Shown here piece by piece: positions 24,841 through 50,614 of a stretch of DNA of 64,000 nt. The DNA is from Oasisia sp. SBJ-2009 (taxonomy: Eukaryota > Annelida > Polychaeta > Sabellida > Siboglinidae): positions 8,033,413 through 8,097,412 of the forward strand of contig OZ024867.1 in NCBI GenBank assembly GCA_964017155.1, in the 5' to 3' direction. Each line of letters opens with the position of its first letter. Within the stretch, counting starts at the first letter, position 1. The position numbers and the translations under genes were made by a program. The notes below the pieces were generated by a model that was not told where the DNA came from, ran no database searches, and saw only the letters and a program-made list of their open reading frames with translations.

Positions 24841-26550
24841 GCACACGCAGGCGCACACGCAAACAACAAACACAAGTTATTAACACTGTGATAGTACTGG
24901 CCACTTGTTCTTCAACACATTAGCGTTATATTTGACAATAAATCTATGAACTCCTAAAACGTACATGCTTGTAATATAATAACGCACACCGATCATCACA
25001 TTCCGGTTAATTATTTGTAAGATTTGTAATTAATTCGGTATGTTTCGGTTATGAAACCAGTTGTGTACAGAACGAATGCATTACGTACAAAACCGTTTGT
25101 TTTGGCCTAACACAGTGTTAAAAACTAAAGGAATGAACTAAATGTCCCACCAGTAAATGCATTGCAGTAAATGTTGTGTTATTTCCAATGACAAGTATGT
25201 TAGTATTGCAATGCTATGATTTTAGAAAATGGGATTGTATATATACGGGCTACAATACCATAAATGAATCCATTATTATAGATTGCCCAAACATAGACAT
25301 GTTAGGTTGTCAGGATAACAACCAAATTACTTCAAGTCTTATATTGTAACATAGACAACATTGTCTTGCTGTCTCCAAGTGCCCATATAATCAATAACTG
25401 CTCATATGATAACGTTTTATAGGCGACAATTCACATCGTTTTGTACTTGACCATTTGTTTAGGTACCAATATTCAGAATGATGTAACTATGCCAACAAAT
25501 GAAGCAATTTGTGGGCTACTTGAAATGTTGGGGTTCAAAACATGGACAAAAAATATACACTTTGTTTTTGAACATTGATAGGACAAATTCATACCAAAAA
25601 CCTAACCAATATTTTATTCATGATAATCTTAATGTACAAAACATATCGCCTGCTAGCACGAGAAATAGTAAATTGTTGAAAGAAACGTGAATGGATGGTA
25701 AATCAAAATGCAATCACTTTTATTCTGAGGAAATGAGTGATATGAGCATATGAGAGTATTTGGAAGATGGGTAAGCATGATTATATGTGTCAGTCTTCTT
25801 CACAGCTGATACGTATCATCAAAATAACATATATTCGAATTAAACCCATTTTGTATTAAAGTATAACGTTAAATCAATTAAAGGAAGGGTCAAGTCCCAA
25901 ATTTCAACCTGCCGTAACTTGAAAACATGTTAAGCTAGAACGCTCAAATGTTTGATTCTTACTTATCTTGCCAAATGCTCTCACCATACTGATCTATTCA
26001 AAAATCTAAACGATGACAGCAACCAATTTCTGGAATACTGGTTGCGTTCACTCGGAATGACCCACAGGTCAGTTATTTAGGTCAAGCCAAGTCATATCAA
26101 TGTCACATAAAATCGGGTCCACATCTGACTGTTCACTTTAGATGTAAGTCTTGTTTTATTTTGCAACATTTGCCTACAGTGTGTGCGACGTGGTGACAGC
26201 AACAGCTTATAAGAAAAAAGCATACTGTATAAAAGCAGCATAATGTCCATTAATATTGCTAACTGTGATGAATTACATATTATACAGAAATGTATCATTG
26301 TTGTGCAGTCTGCGATGACTAGAGACACCTATTGTGTGAGACAGGCATATTGCTTGTCATTAAAACAAACAAAACGAGCTTAAAGGCCTACATATTAGCA
26401 TAACAAAAATACATGCTGCCCCCAAGTGCCCCGTTTTCGAGCGCGATACTTACATTGTAATTATGTCTTGCTGCATGTGTCTTTTATGAATTACGGGATT
26501 GTTTTAGTGTTTATTTAGTTACAATCGCATAAACAAGTGCTCTCTCTCTC

Positions 26551-26617
<67 letters not shown>

Positions 26618-26618
26618 T

Positions 26619-26707
<89 letters not shown>

Positions 26708-28144
26708 CAATGTCATATGGATTACACAATATTATATTATCAATTACGTCAACGTCATCAAAACACATTTTATAGGTTTTGCAATATATTATAGTGTTTA
26801 CGATATATATCCTGTATGAATATAATTTATGGCAGCGCTGTATACATACAATTATATCACGTGCAATCAATTCAGCGAGCAATGTTTTAATATTAATAAA
26901 TTACTGAATTATAAAATGAACAGCCTTAATGTTGATTGTAATATTTTATTTAGCCAAGCTCTTCCACGAGACCATGTTGTCTTCACAAATAAACCTGGTG
27001 AATACGTTTGTTTGGCTATCTTAACATTGCATAATCGGTGTAGTGTGAGTGTATCAATAACAAAGATAAACGAATACACCACCATAACCTTCATTATATT
27101 ATCGCTGGTGCATACATAATGCTTACCTTTGCTGATCTATTTCACCGAACCGGCTTCTTCACATATTCGTTTCACGGCTGTATTTGAAACAATGAAAGAC
27201 TGTTACGCCTACGTCATACTTTATGTTTGTTGTCTCACGTGACCCGCATAAAGGTGCGCTAAACATTTTGTGCGCGCGAATGTATACGTCATACCAGGTT
27301 CGTCGGCCATATTGAATATATTATGTTAATGAACATACAGCTCTGGTCGATGAAGCGAATCGTTTCGATCTGGTTAGTTGTGTACACTAATCCATACATG
27401 TCCAGATGGCACAATGCAAGAATGATGCAATATAGTATATTGCTGGAGAACAACAGCCGTTTGTAGGAAAACACAGGTTTGAAACGCCTGCGCAATGAGT
27501 GATCCCTGATAAAGTCAAAGTGGGAGAGGTTACCGTTGGGCGGCTGTTGACTATTTTTAACATACATGATACAGCCAATTCATCTTTGGCGCTACATACC
27601 AGAAGTGATGTGTAACTATGGACAAATAAAAATAGCTTTTGGACAGGTATATATGACATAACCAACAAAACAAACGCAAACATGTGATTTCACTGCGCTA
27701 TAATCCGTGACAGTGATAACAAACCGTGATGTTTAAATTGATCGTATGCAATTTTAAGTAACTCTTCGCAAACCGGACAAAAGTATACGAAACAAATGCA
27801 TCAACATAGAAACTGCAACATCATAAAAAAACCTTGATATGTTGTCATTACTCAATCTTGGGCACCTATTCACCGGACTGGCGGTAAGATCTTGGTGTCC
27901 GGGATGATTTGGTCAAAAACGGACTCGGCCCACCGCGACGGACGATCCGGCCCACTCCGACCTGGTCAGGCTGGTCGGCCCATTGCACGCAAACAGCGGA
28001 AGTCTAGGGACGGTGAATTCGGCCCAACCTCTGTGTTCGGGATCCTGCATAAATGTAGCGCACTCAAAACGTGGGTTTGTGTGAGATTTATTATTTTATA
28101 TACAAAAGTGATGTCACAAAAGCAATATAATGAATATATGTATG

Positions 28145-28178
<34 letters not shown>

Positions 28179-29043
28179 GGGGGGGGGGGTTGGGTTGGGT
28201 TGGGTGTGGGTGTGTGATTGTAGGTCACATAACACCAGACAGCGACGATACACATAAAGGCAAGCAAGAGTCAGGATACACCGGGAGAGAGATGGAGAGG
28301 ATGGCCACGTACAGAAAAATAGTGGCGCTCCTTAGTCGAAGTCCTACATATATATTATATTCGCAAGTCGAAAGATTACTTCCTGAATATAGATTGTCAA
28401 AGAAAGGTCGTCTATATACATATGCGCGCGCTCAATATGTGGTTGTTTGGGTGTTTTATTTGGTGTACAATGTATTAACCGATTAGCACTCAAGTCGAAC
28501 ATTGACGGTCACCAATAATCTCCTCAGGTCGGCCATAGCTGGCCAGAGAATACATCACAGCGTTTGAATTCGGTTTACGTGGTTGCAGCTAGTGATTAAG
28601 AGATGCAATAAATGCGACACCTATCTAGACATATAACATTAAATTGTGACTATTTTGGATACTTCAGTTCTCAACAATATTGACAATAGTTTGTGGACAT
28701 TTTAAAATGTCGTCCACCCAGGAGTTGGCCACGTGTACAGCTAATATGTGTAATATATTGTAACAAGTGTTATACTAGTGTGTAGATAATTTAAAGTAAT
28801 TTTAAATAAACTCAACTTGTAGCAGTAGGAATCCAAGCATAAAAAGTTACACAGCAACAAAGTATTTATTTTACCAACAGTTTCAAAATGTCAGTGTCAA
28901 CCATGATATAATCAACATATTTTAAAGTTAATACAACAGTTTTGACACCACTGTGTAGGTATTGTTATTATCTACAACATGCAATTGCGAGAATTGGATA
29001 ATAAAGGAGCAAGAGCAAAGACAATGGCGCAAGCAATATTTTT
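23449..29043 (+). repeat. Segmental duplication unit A, copy 2
   Basis: Direct repeat of 1-5627 at an offset of 23448. It starts at the first bases of the window's own sequence (23449) and ends within a short T run at about 29043, after which the two copies diverge completely. Simple repeats differ most: the CACGTG-containing 14-mer, the TTGGG pentamer (many units in copy 1, about three here) and the CT/AT runs near 26.6 kb, where CTGT blocks have expanded. Unique-sequence divergence looks like about 1 percent or less, so the duplication is recent, or one copy is an uncollapsed haplotype in the assembly. No further gene was seen in 24851-29043. Confidence 0.95.
23811..24650 (-). CDS. Membrane-anchored class I methyltransferase, copy 2
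   Basis: Duplicate of the gene at 400-1239, with the same intronless structure, start context, membrane anchor and methyltransferase motifs (ETGFNAGHS, GDSLETLP, DGGHRYS, ILDDT). Over the 301-residue open frame I see four differences: I to V in the membrane anchor (KKIII/KKIVI), K to R in NPDKTN, N to I in RLKNLTG, and K to N in YLKRTF. The last is in the region between the SAM motifs. Both copies are uninterrupted, so both may be functional. The 3' CACGTG minisatellite is shorter here. The frame is open upstream to 24716, with the same acceptor-like site. Confidence 0.85.
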   Translation of the reverse strand: MYRMSKKIVIGLSLSFLAGVFMGAHISRTNQPATLVKKRQVTWESIFDEPLNPDRTNCLKLFDKPKLDKDFYSPNYLQHRQQLDARLKILTGPGVLHHVRPEVIEGNSGLYTYQSRLYHWLAGRPWVNTVCETGFNAGHSTLQWLTGSDYAKVYSFDIVSHYYTRPMADYLNRTFPGRLHITFGDSLETLPRFAAGHSEVKCDIILVDGGHRYSVAMGDLRNFRKLANVDRNVLILDDTNTQPISTAWNEAQAEGFTVQIFACTDKRKNNRSFVVGYYV

Positions 29044-29256
29044 AAACATATAGGTCGAATATTTGAGGAGCCACCTGCTTCAAGTTAAAATCGGCTGCGT
29101 GCTAAAGGGTTAACAAATTTATGTAACAAAAATACTATAATGAACTATATCATTTGCATACCCGTGGATGTTTATAACCATGGGCATTACCGTGAATGTG
29201 TATACTGTTTCTATTATATATTATTCGGGGAGTAATCTTTCGACTTGCGTAGGGGA

Positions 29257-29647
<391 letters not shown>

Positions 29648-29692
29648 AATAAAGCAATGACCATGACCATGACACAAGACGAAATGTTACAG

Positions 29693-29698
29693 TTTATT
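29693..29698 (-). terminator. Poly(A) signal AATAAA of the EGF-fucolectin gene
   Basis: Minus-strand AATAAA, about 195 bases past the TGA of the terminal exon at 29891-29901. Confidence 0.6.
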
Positions 29699-29718
29699 AA
29701 AACCACCTGATTTAACGT

Positions 29719-29850
29719 ACAAGTTCAACAAAACGAAAAGCGCAACTGCACTGAAAGTTTCCAAGTTCCAAAAAAAGAAAAAGCGCAACTGCACTGAAAG
29801 GTTCCATGTTCAACAAAACGAAAAAGCGCAACTGCACTGAAAGGTTCCAA
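29719..29850 (+). repeat. Three tandem units of about 44 bp in the 3' UTR
   Basis: Three units share AGCGCAACTGCACTGAAAG and end in GTTCC or TTTCC. They lie between the stop and the poly(A) signal of the minus-strand lectin gene. Confidence 0.9.
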
Positions 29851-29890
29851 GTCATCCATTTTTCTGTTTCCTCAGGCGGCCAGCGCCACA

Positions 29891-32800
29891 TCAGTCGTCG
29901 ACTGTAAACACAAGTATGTATTAGTTAAACACGCATAGGAGGAACAAACAAGCACTCACATGTGCACGGATTAAACACAATCTATAAAATAAAGATGCAC
30001 ATGGTCAGAAGTACTTTCTTTTGTGAATGTCAGTTTTCAGACAACAGCATGTTCCATTTTCAGTGGTTTCCACTAAGATTTAGAGTAATGCAACGATCCG
30101 ATGTCATCATCATCATAAATGTGCTAAAGACCTGTACACTTTACAATCGAGCCATAGTGGGAGGCAGAATGTTTGGGAAAACAATAATGTAAATTATTAA
30201 GTCTTGTTGCTCAGCTGTTAAAAAGCAAGACACCAGCTACCATGAAGTTGATATGTACGTTCTCGTTATTCGGTTTGAAACGGCATCAAAGAAAATAGAG
30301 TAACAAAAAGGCAATCCCTATGATATTGGAACACACTGAGCGTATCTGTTTGTGGTAGAACGACCGCTGTGTATAATACGTGTGGGAATAAGTGAACGTA
30401 CAGTGTTTTAGGTGTTGTCATTTTTCCGAAATAAAAACATAGTTTGGGTTTTCGCGCATCGCTTGAGACACTCTTACTAGCTCAGGTTTTGAGATACCAC
30501 CTTCATTTTGTTTAATTTGTTATCACGAGATATGTAGCTCAGGAATGGTCTAGGGGTTTCTCTTAATGCATTTCTAAGTGATCGGTTTCTTGCTATGAAT
30601 GTGTAATATGTGCAAATGTTGAATTGTTTTAATTGACATGTTATACAAATCATAATGACATATAAACAACTCAACCATACCTCTACCATAAACGAACACT
30701 TCGCAAAAATTGATATTATCATTGTATCCTTGCGCTTTGATCTCCACTGATGTTCCATAAGTCTCGTCGCCACAAGAGTATGATCTCGTGGTATAGGTCA
30801 ACATGCGGGGATTGACATAAGAGCCACATCTCTTGTACTTTCCAAGATATGGACCAACTGTGATACTGAAGGAGGGTAGATTATAACCTGCAATACATGT
30901 TGTCTAATGTTGTAGAGGCCCACCTGGTATACATGTATTATAGTTAACAACATTACATGTTCAACATATGACACAAATACTTAGACAATTATTAGCGCGT
31001 AATTTGGCGACAACAAAATACTTCACAATGGTGTCACTTTATAAATTTAATGATGACTATAAATTTCAATATATTTCCCTTTCATGTTAACTTACTTCAA
31101 CTGTGAAGAAATGCAGTCATGTTCAACACTATAACACATTTCTAAATAACTAATAACTGCACAACTTGATTTTATATAATTGAAGCCACAGGAGGTTGTA
31201 TGTCATCATGCCCGAGACGGATTGTACATTATTGTGGAATTCAATCAATTTCCACGACAAGGTCAACTGTGAACGTAATATTGACAAATACTGTAAATGT
31301 AATTAATTGCAATATATTTATTGTGTTCATACAGGTATGTATGAAATTTCGTATATATATATATATAAATTCTATAATATATTCACGTATGTCTTGTATG
31401 GATATAGGAATGTCATAAATATCATGTATCATGATTATTGTATGTTACGAGCGATCCACGCAATACGCATGCAGGCTTGTGAGGATCGATGTCATTTGTT
31501 ATTGTATTACTACAGTACTGCACTGATTAAACTGTTGAACTACATTTGCATGCAGTGTCAAGGTCGCACTGTCACATGCACGTGGCGCATATTTACTTCC
31601 AGCAACGAATCGCGACGCAGATAGCATTGCGAACAGCGCTTTAAAAAAAAATGAATATCCGGAAAAGCGAAAACACGTCCCGCATTACAGATAGAACGGG
31701 TAGTTGTAAAGAAAACTAAATCCTTTCTTTTTGGATTTTGTTTTTGTGTTTTTCGTAAATACTTCACCTCACCCAAACCTGCTAAACACAGCTGAAAATG
31801 AAGTTTCTTTATGTCTGCATTTCCATTATTACTTGTCCCAAACCACTCAAATAAATGTTTTGCTTTGCTAACAGTTTAGAGTGTTAGAAATTCACCCACT
31901 AAATATGCTGATCACAAGGAGATCGCCATTATATCAAGCCGCATGTTGTACTCGAGTTAGTATCACACGTGTTTGTTCGTTCTCTGGCGAGAGTAGGACT
32001 ATAATGAGGAAACACAACATCGTTTAACGACTTACACGAACAATGAGCGCGAGTTACAATTGCAACTTCATACACATGAATTGTGTCCACGAAAGTGACT
32101 TTCCACCATGAGGAAACACTTCATCGGTTAACGACTTACCATTACCACTAGTCTGAATTCCAACTTCATACACATGAATGATGTCGACGAAAGAGACTCT
32201 CCACCATGGTTTGTTTTGACGATACGTGAGTGAACAGCTGTGGCGCTTCATATTATCATCTTCATTTTCATCAATGGCCCTTTGAGGATCATTATGATCT
32301 CTAGTGGAAGATTGCGTGGCAATCCCCTTCCATGCCCAGTTTCTAGCAAGTACTTCATAACAAAAACAAATCAATGAGAAAACGGTCGAAAATGTTATGA
32401 CACTTATACATGTAACAACTCATCAATAAAAAAAAACGGTGCGATGATACTTATACACTTAGCTTATTTCATTGCCTGTTGCTTGTGATCATGTACGTTC
32501 TTTGATACACATTTGCCAGTGCGAGCGCGCGTGTGTTTATGCGAGTTATTTCGATCTTGTATTATTGTTGTCACTAAATGGCTGTCCCTTATAGCAGCAG
32601 GCAACAATCGTTAGCAAGGAGATCTTTAATGTATGAATATGTACTATATGCAGTTATGTAAAGTCTTTATCTTAAAGTAACTAACATAATAGTTTGTTTA
32701 CCAAGTCTTACCTTTTCCAAAAACTAAGACTTCGCAAAGATCGAGTGCAAGCTTTCTCTTATTCATTCTGATATTCAATGCAGAGCCTTTGGCATCTCGG

Positions 32801-33902
32801 TCACAAGTGAAGGAATGTATCTTCGAACCACTCAAATGATTGTCGGTCGATCCACACTTCCAAAGTGGTGTGATGTCTTGTAGCATTTTATTATACGGAC
32901 CAACGGTTATTCTCACTGTTGAAACATTTAGTTAAAATGAATACAATATTATTTTACATGAATGATTAACCAAATATATTAAAAGAACGCACGAATAATT
33001 AAATGCCTTACAAAATACACATCATACGAAGTGATAAATGCAGTGTCACCGCAATAACATATAGGTCATCATGTCATAGTTGAAACGGTTATTTTCACTG
33101 TTGAAACATTTAGTTAAAATGAACACAATATTATTGTACATGAATTATTAACCAAATATATTAAAAGAACGCATGAAGAATTAAATGCCTTACAAAATAC
33201 ATATCATACGAAGTGATAAATGCAGTGTCACCGCAATAACATATAGGTCATCATGTCATAGTTGAAACGGTTATTCTCACTGTTGAAACATTTAGTCAAA
33301 ATGAATACAATATTATTTTACATGAATTATTTACCAAATATATTACAAGAACACACGGAAAATGAAATGCCTTACAAAATACACATCATACGAAGTGATA
33401 AATGCAGTGTTATCGCAAAAACATATAGGTCATCATGTCATAGTTGAATTGGTAGAATGTTTTGAGTTATCGAAGAGTTGTTCCTATTTCCAGACGCATG
33501 TGTGTAGGTGTAATTAGTGCATTTATTGGGAACAGAACAAATAATGTACCGAATACGTACCACGTTTAGGACTCTTAGCATTGGCTATAACAACCTCGCG
33601 CACCAAAATAATTTTCTTGAAATTTACCCTCCACCAATGAATGTCGTCACCAGTGTTATAGGAACAACTTCTGATATTTGTACATCTCGGAAGTGTACAA
33701 CTTCTGAGATGTCCATCTATGGCTTTCGTACTTTCAACCTTGCCTGAGTTCGCAATAGATACACCTTCGCGTGCGAAATTTGTCCCCATGTCTGTCGAAA
33801 ACAATATTCGCACACACATATATAATATATATATATATATATATACCACTATACAACTTAACATAGAACCGTCCATATATGTGTGCACAGTTCTTTGTTC
33901 AG

Positions 33903-33934
<32 letters not shown>

Positions 33935-33950
33935 GCACGTACGTACGTAC

Positions 33951-33998
<48 letters not shown>

Positions 33999-34241
33999 GG
34001 ATGTATTTATGCACACGTAATCTGCAATTACTCAAATTTCCGAAAGTATACATGCCATGAATTGCCGTCGAAAACAACGATTGTTTTAAACTCATAAACT
34101 AGAGCACAAAACAAACACTATACGTGCTCTAAAAATGTACGTTACACACATATATATATATATATGTTTACAATCTAGTTTGATATCCATTTCAGTGCAT
34201 CCACTGCTGATTGTACAGATTAGATGATAGTGAGGCATGAA

Positions 34242-34330
<89 letters not shown>

Positions 34331-34781
34331 GTGATCTGATGATGTGTAGACGAATACGTATACATTTATTTCAGGTAAAAACCCAAACACAATTGGCACA
34401 TGCATTACCACATCTAAGTAGCCTAGAACATATCAAATAAGTTTAAACATGAATAGATATTCTAAAAAAAATAAGGTTATTAGTTAGATTTAGGTAAAAT
34501 TGTCGAAAAACAGAATGTGATTGTGTAAAAAATATGCAAGTAATTCATGTAAATAAACACCGTTTGAAAAGTAAGTTACCCACTTTAAAAATATATATAA
34601 TAATAAGTAAATATTAATTCAGTTATATGCGAGACATGATGACTATCTTACAGATTTACTGTGTACAACGAATTGGCCCAGCAAATCCACATTTGGCCAT
34701 TTACTATTGCAAAGCAATTATACATAACCCTAATCAAGTAATTATTTATGTTAAAAATTAAAAAGTATTTATATACATACA

Positions 34782-34864
<83 letters not shown>

Positions 34865-34989
34865 CTCACTCTGGTGAAAGCTTGCTTTATATATCCTCCT
34901 CTTCCATTTGCATTTGTAACCAGTATCGGTATTTCTGCAAACACTGTCATGTTTGCATGGATTTGACTTACATGCCTTATATTTCTTAC
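29891..34989 (-). CDS. EGF plus two fucolectin (FTP) domains, six exons, minus strand
   Basis: Exons in transcript order: 34989-34870 ([23 protein letters not shown], then KCKW), 33791-33561 (FTP1 N-half: [26 protein letters not shown]), 32915-32712 (FTP1 C-half: [32 protein letters not shown]), 32352-32140 (FTP2 N-half: [33 protein letters not shown]), 30887-30681 (FTP2 C-half: [23 protein letters not shown]) and 29901-29891 (VDD stop). All five larger exons are phase 1-1 multiples of three with consensus splice sites. Paired halves give 145 and 140 residues, the usual FTP size. FTP domains are secreted fucose-binding F-lectin folds. No start or signal peptide was found for these exons, so they probably continue the YWTD gene upstream. 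Introns contain only AT repeats and duplications. Confidence 0.8.
32003..32139 (-). repeat. Partial tandem copy of the FTP2 N-half exon end
   Basis: The 3' part of exon 32352-32140 and its donor region are repeated directly downstream on the minus strand. The copy still encodes [17 protein letters not shown] (original [17 protein letters not shown]), and the phrase TTAACGACTTAC at the donor occurs at both places. The copy has no acceptor and is not needed in the model. Confidence 0.75.
32904..33448 (+). repeat. 182-bp tandem triplication that includes a splice acceptor
   Basis: Three units of 182 bases (anchor GGTTATTCTCACTGTTGAAA at 32905, 33087 and 33269) differ at a few sites. The first unit contains the real acceptor and first bases of FTP exon 32915-32712. 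The other two repeat the acceptor TTTCAACAG plus about ten exon bases, without the rest of the exon. Confidence 0.9.
33829..33993 (+). repeat. (AT)n microsatellites with (ACGT) block
   Basis: AT runs at 33829-33845 and 33904-33993, the second containing ACGTACGTACGT, in the intron between the EGF and first FTP exons. Confidence 0.95.
34243..34328 (+). repeat. (AT)n microsatellite
   Basis: Pure AT run within the same intron. Confidence 0.97.
34786..34862 (+). repeat. (AT)n microsatellite abutting the EGF exon donor
   Basis: Pure AT run ending two bases from the donor GTGAGT of the EGF exon (minus strand). From 34990 to 36460 no gene was seen. Confidence 0.97.
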
Positions 34990-36465
34990 CTGTTATGGAA
35001 TCAAACAAAAATCACATAATCTCTCTTAGACATAATTCGTCTCAACAATCACATTTCTATACCTACTTAACGGCAATCAACATCAATTTGAGGAAATGCA
35101 CCACTTACAATAAGACGAGGTTAAATTTGTTGTGACAAATGTTCAAATGTCTATATTTATGACATTAAATATGTGCAAAAAATCATCAACATGCTTATCT
35201 ACCACATATACTAAATGCTAAAGTAATTCAAATGCTGGTGGAAGCATTTCAAGCAAATTTTCAATATCGAATAAAAAGTTTAACACTTTACACAAGAAGA
35301 GTTATTCTGGCATCCACAGTGGCGAGCAACGGTAAAGGTGAGTGAGGCATGTATCAATACCTCGACAGATCCGTTATTATGAGGGAGGAGGGTAGAATTC
35401 ATACCACAAAGATGGCCAAAGCAATTAGCACATAATTATAGTAACAGCGACTTGTGTTCAGAAATAAATTCCTGCGTTCAAGCGACTGAAGCAGGGAAAG
35501 TCAGATGGGGAAAAGCGTCACAACTGTGACCACGTAATACATGGCCTGAAAATATGTTTTTAATACATGGTTTCAACCCCAATTCAATTTTAGAAAAATC
35601 TTTGTTTCCTACGCCTAAGGACAATTAGCCTGTATATCCCACAATGTAAGAATTATTGCTCTTGGTAGCGTTGTTCCCAAACTGTTTGATGTTGTCATAT
35701 TATCAAAGGAACGAAACACACTCGCAACTTCGCAGTTAAAATTTAGATTTAAACCTAATATTTCCATTACTCTCAGCATATATGTTATGCTGGAGGCGAT
35801 CTTGAAATATCGTAGATCCAATTTTTATGTAAACCTAATATTTCCACTACTCTCAGCAGATATGCTATGCTAAAGACGATCAGTTATCATAATTCAAAGG
35901 ACAATAATGTTAGGTGTTAGTAAAACATTCGAAAGGTAGAATGAGTTTTGAAGTTAAAATGTTTTTAATGAAAATATTATAGTTATTGTTTGTATTCTTC
36001 TTTACATACTGTATACATTCAAACTCCAAATGCCACATGCTACGTTCAAAAGCTATATTTTCACTCTCCTGGATGGCAGCCATCTTGGATTTATGGTTCA
36101 AAATATCAGGAATGGGCACGGCAGTGCCCTTCCTAATATGAATGGAATAGAAATACCTGACCCCTATTGCGAATCCGAATTACGGCAGCGATTGGGAATA
36201 ACTACAAACAAGGGCTATGCCATTTTTGGAAAGCCCAGAGCAAGCCTCAAACTAACAAATCCGTCGTTTTTTTTATTTTCGTTCCTCAACTCGAGTTTTC
36301 GATGTTTCAAACTGTCGCCATTCAGAAATGCAATTGCTCTACCCACCGCCCCCTTTTCAACAAATGGATTGGCTATCCGAGGTGCCCTTGGTGGCGCTCC
36401 CTGGTGGCGCGTGTTGGCTAACATCCTGAAAACTCCGTAGTGTGGCGCCACCATTTTCTATCCGC

Positions 36466-36605
36466 ATAACGCGTTCCAGAAATGGCGCAGGCTTTTTGCC
36501 GCCGAAGCGGTCTCGGAAAACGGCGTGTTTCTCGCTATGCATACTCATTTTGTTTACTGCTAACATTAATATCGACCAAGCCTTCAGAAGATGATCAGCG
36601 GGAAA
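36466..36605 (+). repeat. Dispersed repeat R130, copy 1
   Basis: Contains GCGTTCCAGAAATGGCGCAG, TTTTTGCCGCCGAAGCG, CTCGCTATGCATACT, TATCGACCAA and GCCTTCAGAAGA. Two other copies occur at 54705-54860 (inverted) and 55735-55835. Confidence 0.8.
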
Positions 36606-36635
36606 AATATGTTTGCTTCGCGGGTAAAGCAATAA

Positions 36636-37321
36636 AACTAGTGGGTAAATGCTTTAAGGATGAAGCAGGACTGGGGTAACATGAATGATAGTGACACTAC
36701 TTCAGGGTAAATGCTTCGCAGCTAAAACACGTTTGAGACTCGGGTTAAAGTAAGGAGACAAGCCCCCCTCGCCCCCTACCCCCTCCCCCCGCCCACCTCC
36801 CTTCCCCGTTCATTCATATTGCCGGCTGAAATGTGCGATGGCATGCTGTCCGTGGCAGGCTTGGCTCCGTGTTCGTCCTACCACCAATCAGAATTTGAGC
36901 CCAGTCCGTCACCAGTGGTTGAATGCCCCCCCCCCCCCATTGTGCCGCATGTTTGCCTATTTTCCACCCCAAATCAAAATTATGCGATCTCGCCACGGAG
37001 ATAAATAGTTCGCGGAGCCAGCTGGCAAAAGTCTCTGTTACCTGTCACTGAGTCGAGGGTTCCCAAGGAATATTCGACATGCGATGTGACCGTCGGTGGT
37101 GAGGAACGTTCTGCAGTGGCGCAATTTCAGCCGGAAATATGAATGAACGGGGAAGGGGGGTGGGCGGGGGGGAGGGGCTAGGGGGCGAGGGGGGCTTGTC
37201 TCCTTACTTTAACTCGAGTCTCAAACGTGTTTTAGCTGCGAAGCATTTACCCTGTAGTAGTGCCACTCCCGTTCATATTACCCCAGTCCTGCTTCATACT
37301 TGAAGCATTTACCCACTAGTT
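36636..37321 (+). mobile_element. 686-bp foldback element with C/G-rich arms
   Basis: The left arm (36636 to about 36833) and right arm (about 37127 to 37321) are inverted copies of about 195 bp. Both start with AACTAGTGGGTAAATGCTT and contain a GAAGCAGGACTGGGGTAA block, a GCGAAGCATTTACCCTG block and a long C-rich (left) or G-rich (right) tract ending at GAATGAACGG or its complement. The unique core is about 290 bp with no ORF of note. The arms could form a long hairpin, and the G-rich strand fits the G-quadruplex pattern. Confidence 0.85.
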
Positions 37322-37569
37322 ATTTCATAACTTCAAACTGATGTTAGCACCGGAATCCTTGTGTTCGACATACCGGCGAGAGGATCATCATACTGGTGTT
37401 CTGGTCCAAAAGGACGCTTTGTAAGGTAGTGAATTCGTCTGTTCTTCTCTCTTCGGATATACCGATTACTTCTCTTACCGACCTAGTTAAGGACAACTGT
37501 TGATTGTATGGATCAAAGTCGGTGTTGGTAATGTTAGTGATACCGTCCCCAGGGGTAATTAAGCTAGGC

Positions 37570-49994
<12,425 letters not shown>

Positions 49995-50153
49995 TTCGTC
50001 TGATCCTAAAACCAATACAGATATTAGAATGAAAATTACATAATTTTATTTTGTCATCTAACAATACAATTAGAAATAAAACTTTATTATCTCGGACCGG
50101 GAAATTATTTGTCTTCAACGTTGGTTGTTGTTAAAAAGATGTTTTTGTCTATA

Positions 50154-50155
<2 letters not shown>

Positions 50156-50214
<59 letters not shown>
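50156..50214 (+). repeat. (AT)n microsatellite
   Basis: Pure AT run about 150 bases upstream of the YWTD start exon. Confidence 0.97.
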
Positions 50215-50221
<7 letters not shown>

Positions 50222-50531
50222 CACACACATACGTACAAATGCACATACATCCATGCATACATCAGATATGTGAGAGAAGGCAAATCACTTCCGATTAACA
50301 TTTGCACGCGGCACTGCTAACAAGGAGGAGATGGATAACAAATAAATAGAAGAGAGAACATAATCTGTGATACAACGTAACGCATCTTAATACATCTTTA
50401 AATTTGATATAACATATCAAACACATAATTTTTATGTGTATATGTATTTAAAAACCATGCCACCAAAACAAACTGAAAGTTTGCATTATTCTGCAAACAT
50501 TAGGACTGTACTGCGTATATAATATTCAAAA

Positions 50532-50564
50532 TACACACGCACACGCACACGCACACGCACACGC

Positions 50565-50612
<48 letters not shown>
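50532..50612 (+). repeat. (CACG)/(CA)n microsatellite
   Basis: CACACG hexamers followed by a pure CA run. From 50613 to 52205 I see no gene. Confidence 0.95.

Positions 50613-50614
<2 letters not shown>

Noticed and set aside
35300..35360. Second EGF-like exon on the minus strand (HCGCQNNSSCVKC)
   Set aside because: Cysteine spacing is incomplete and no convincing acceptor or phase-compatible donor was found.
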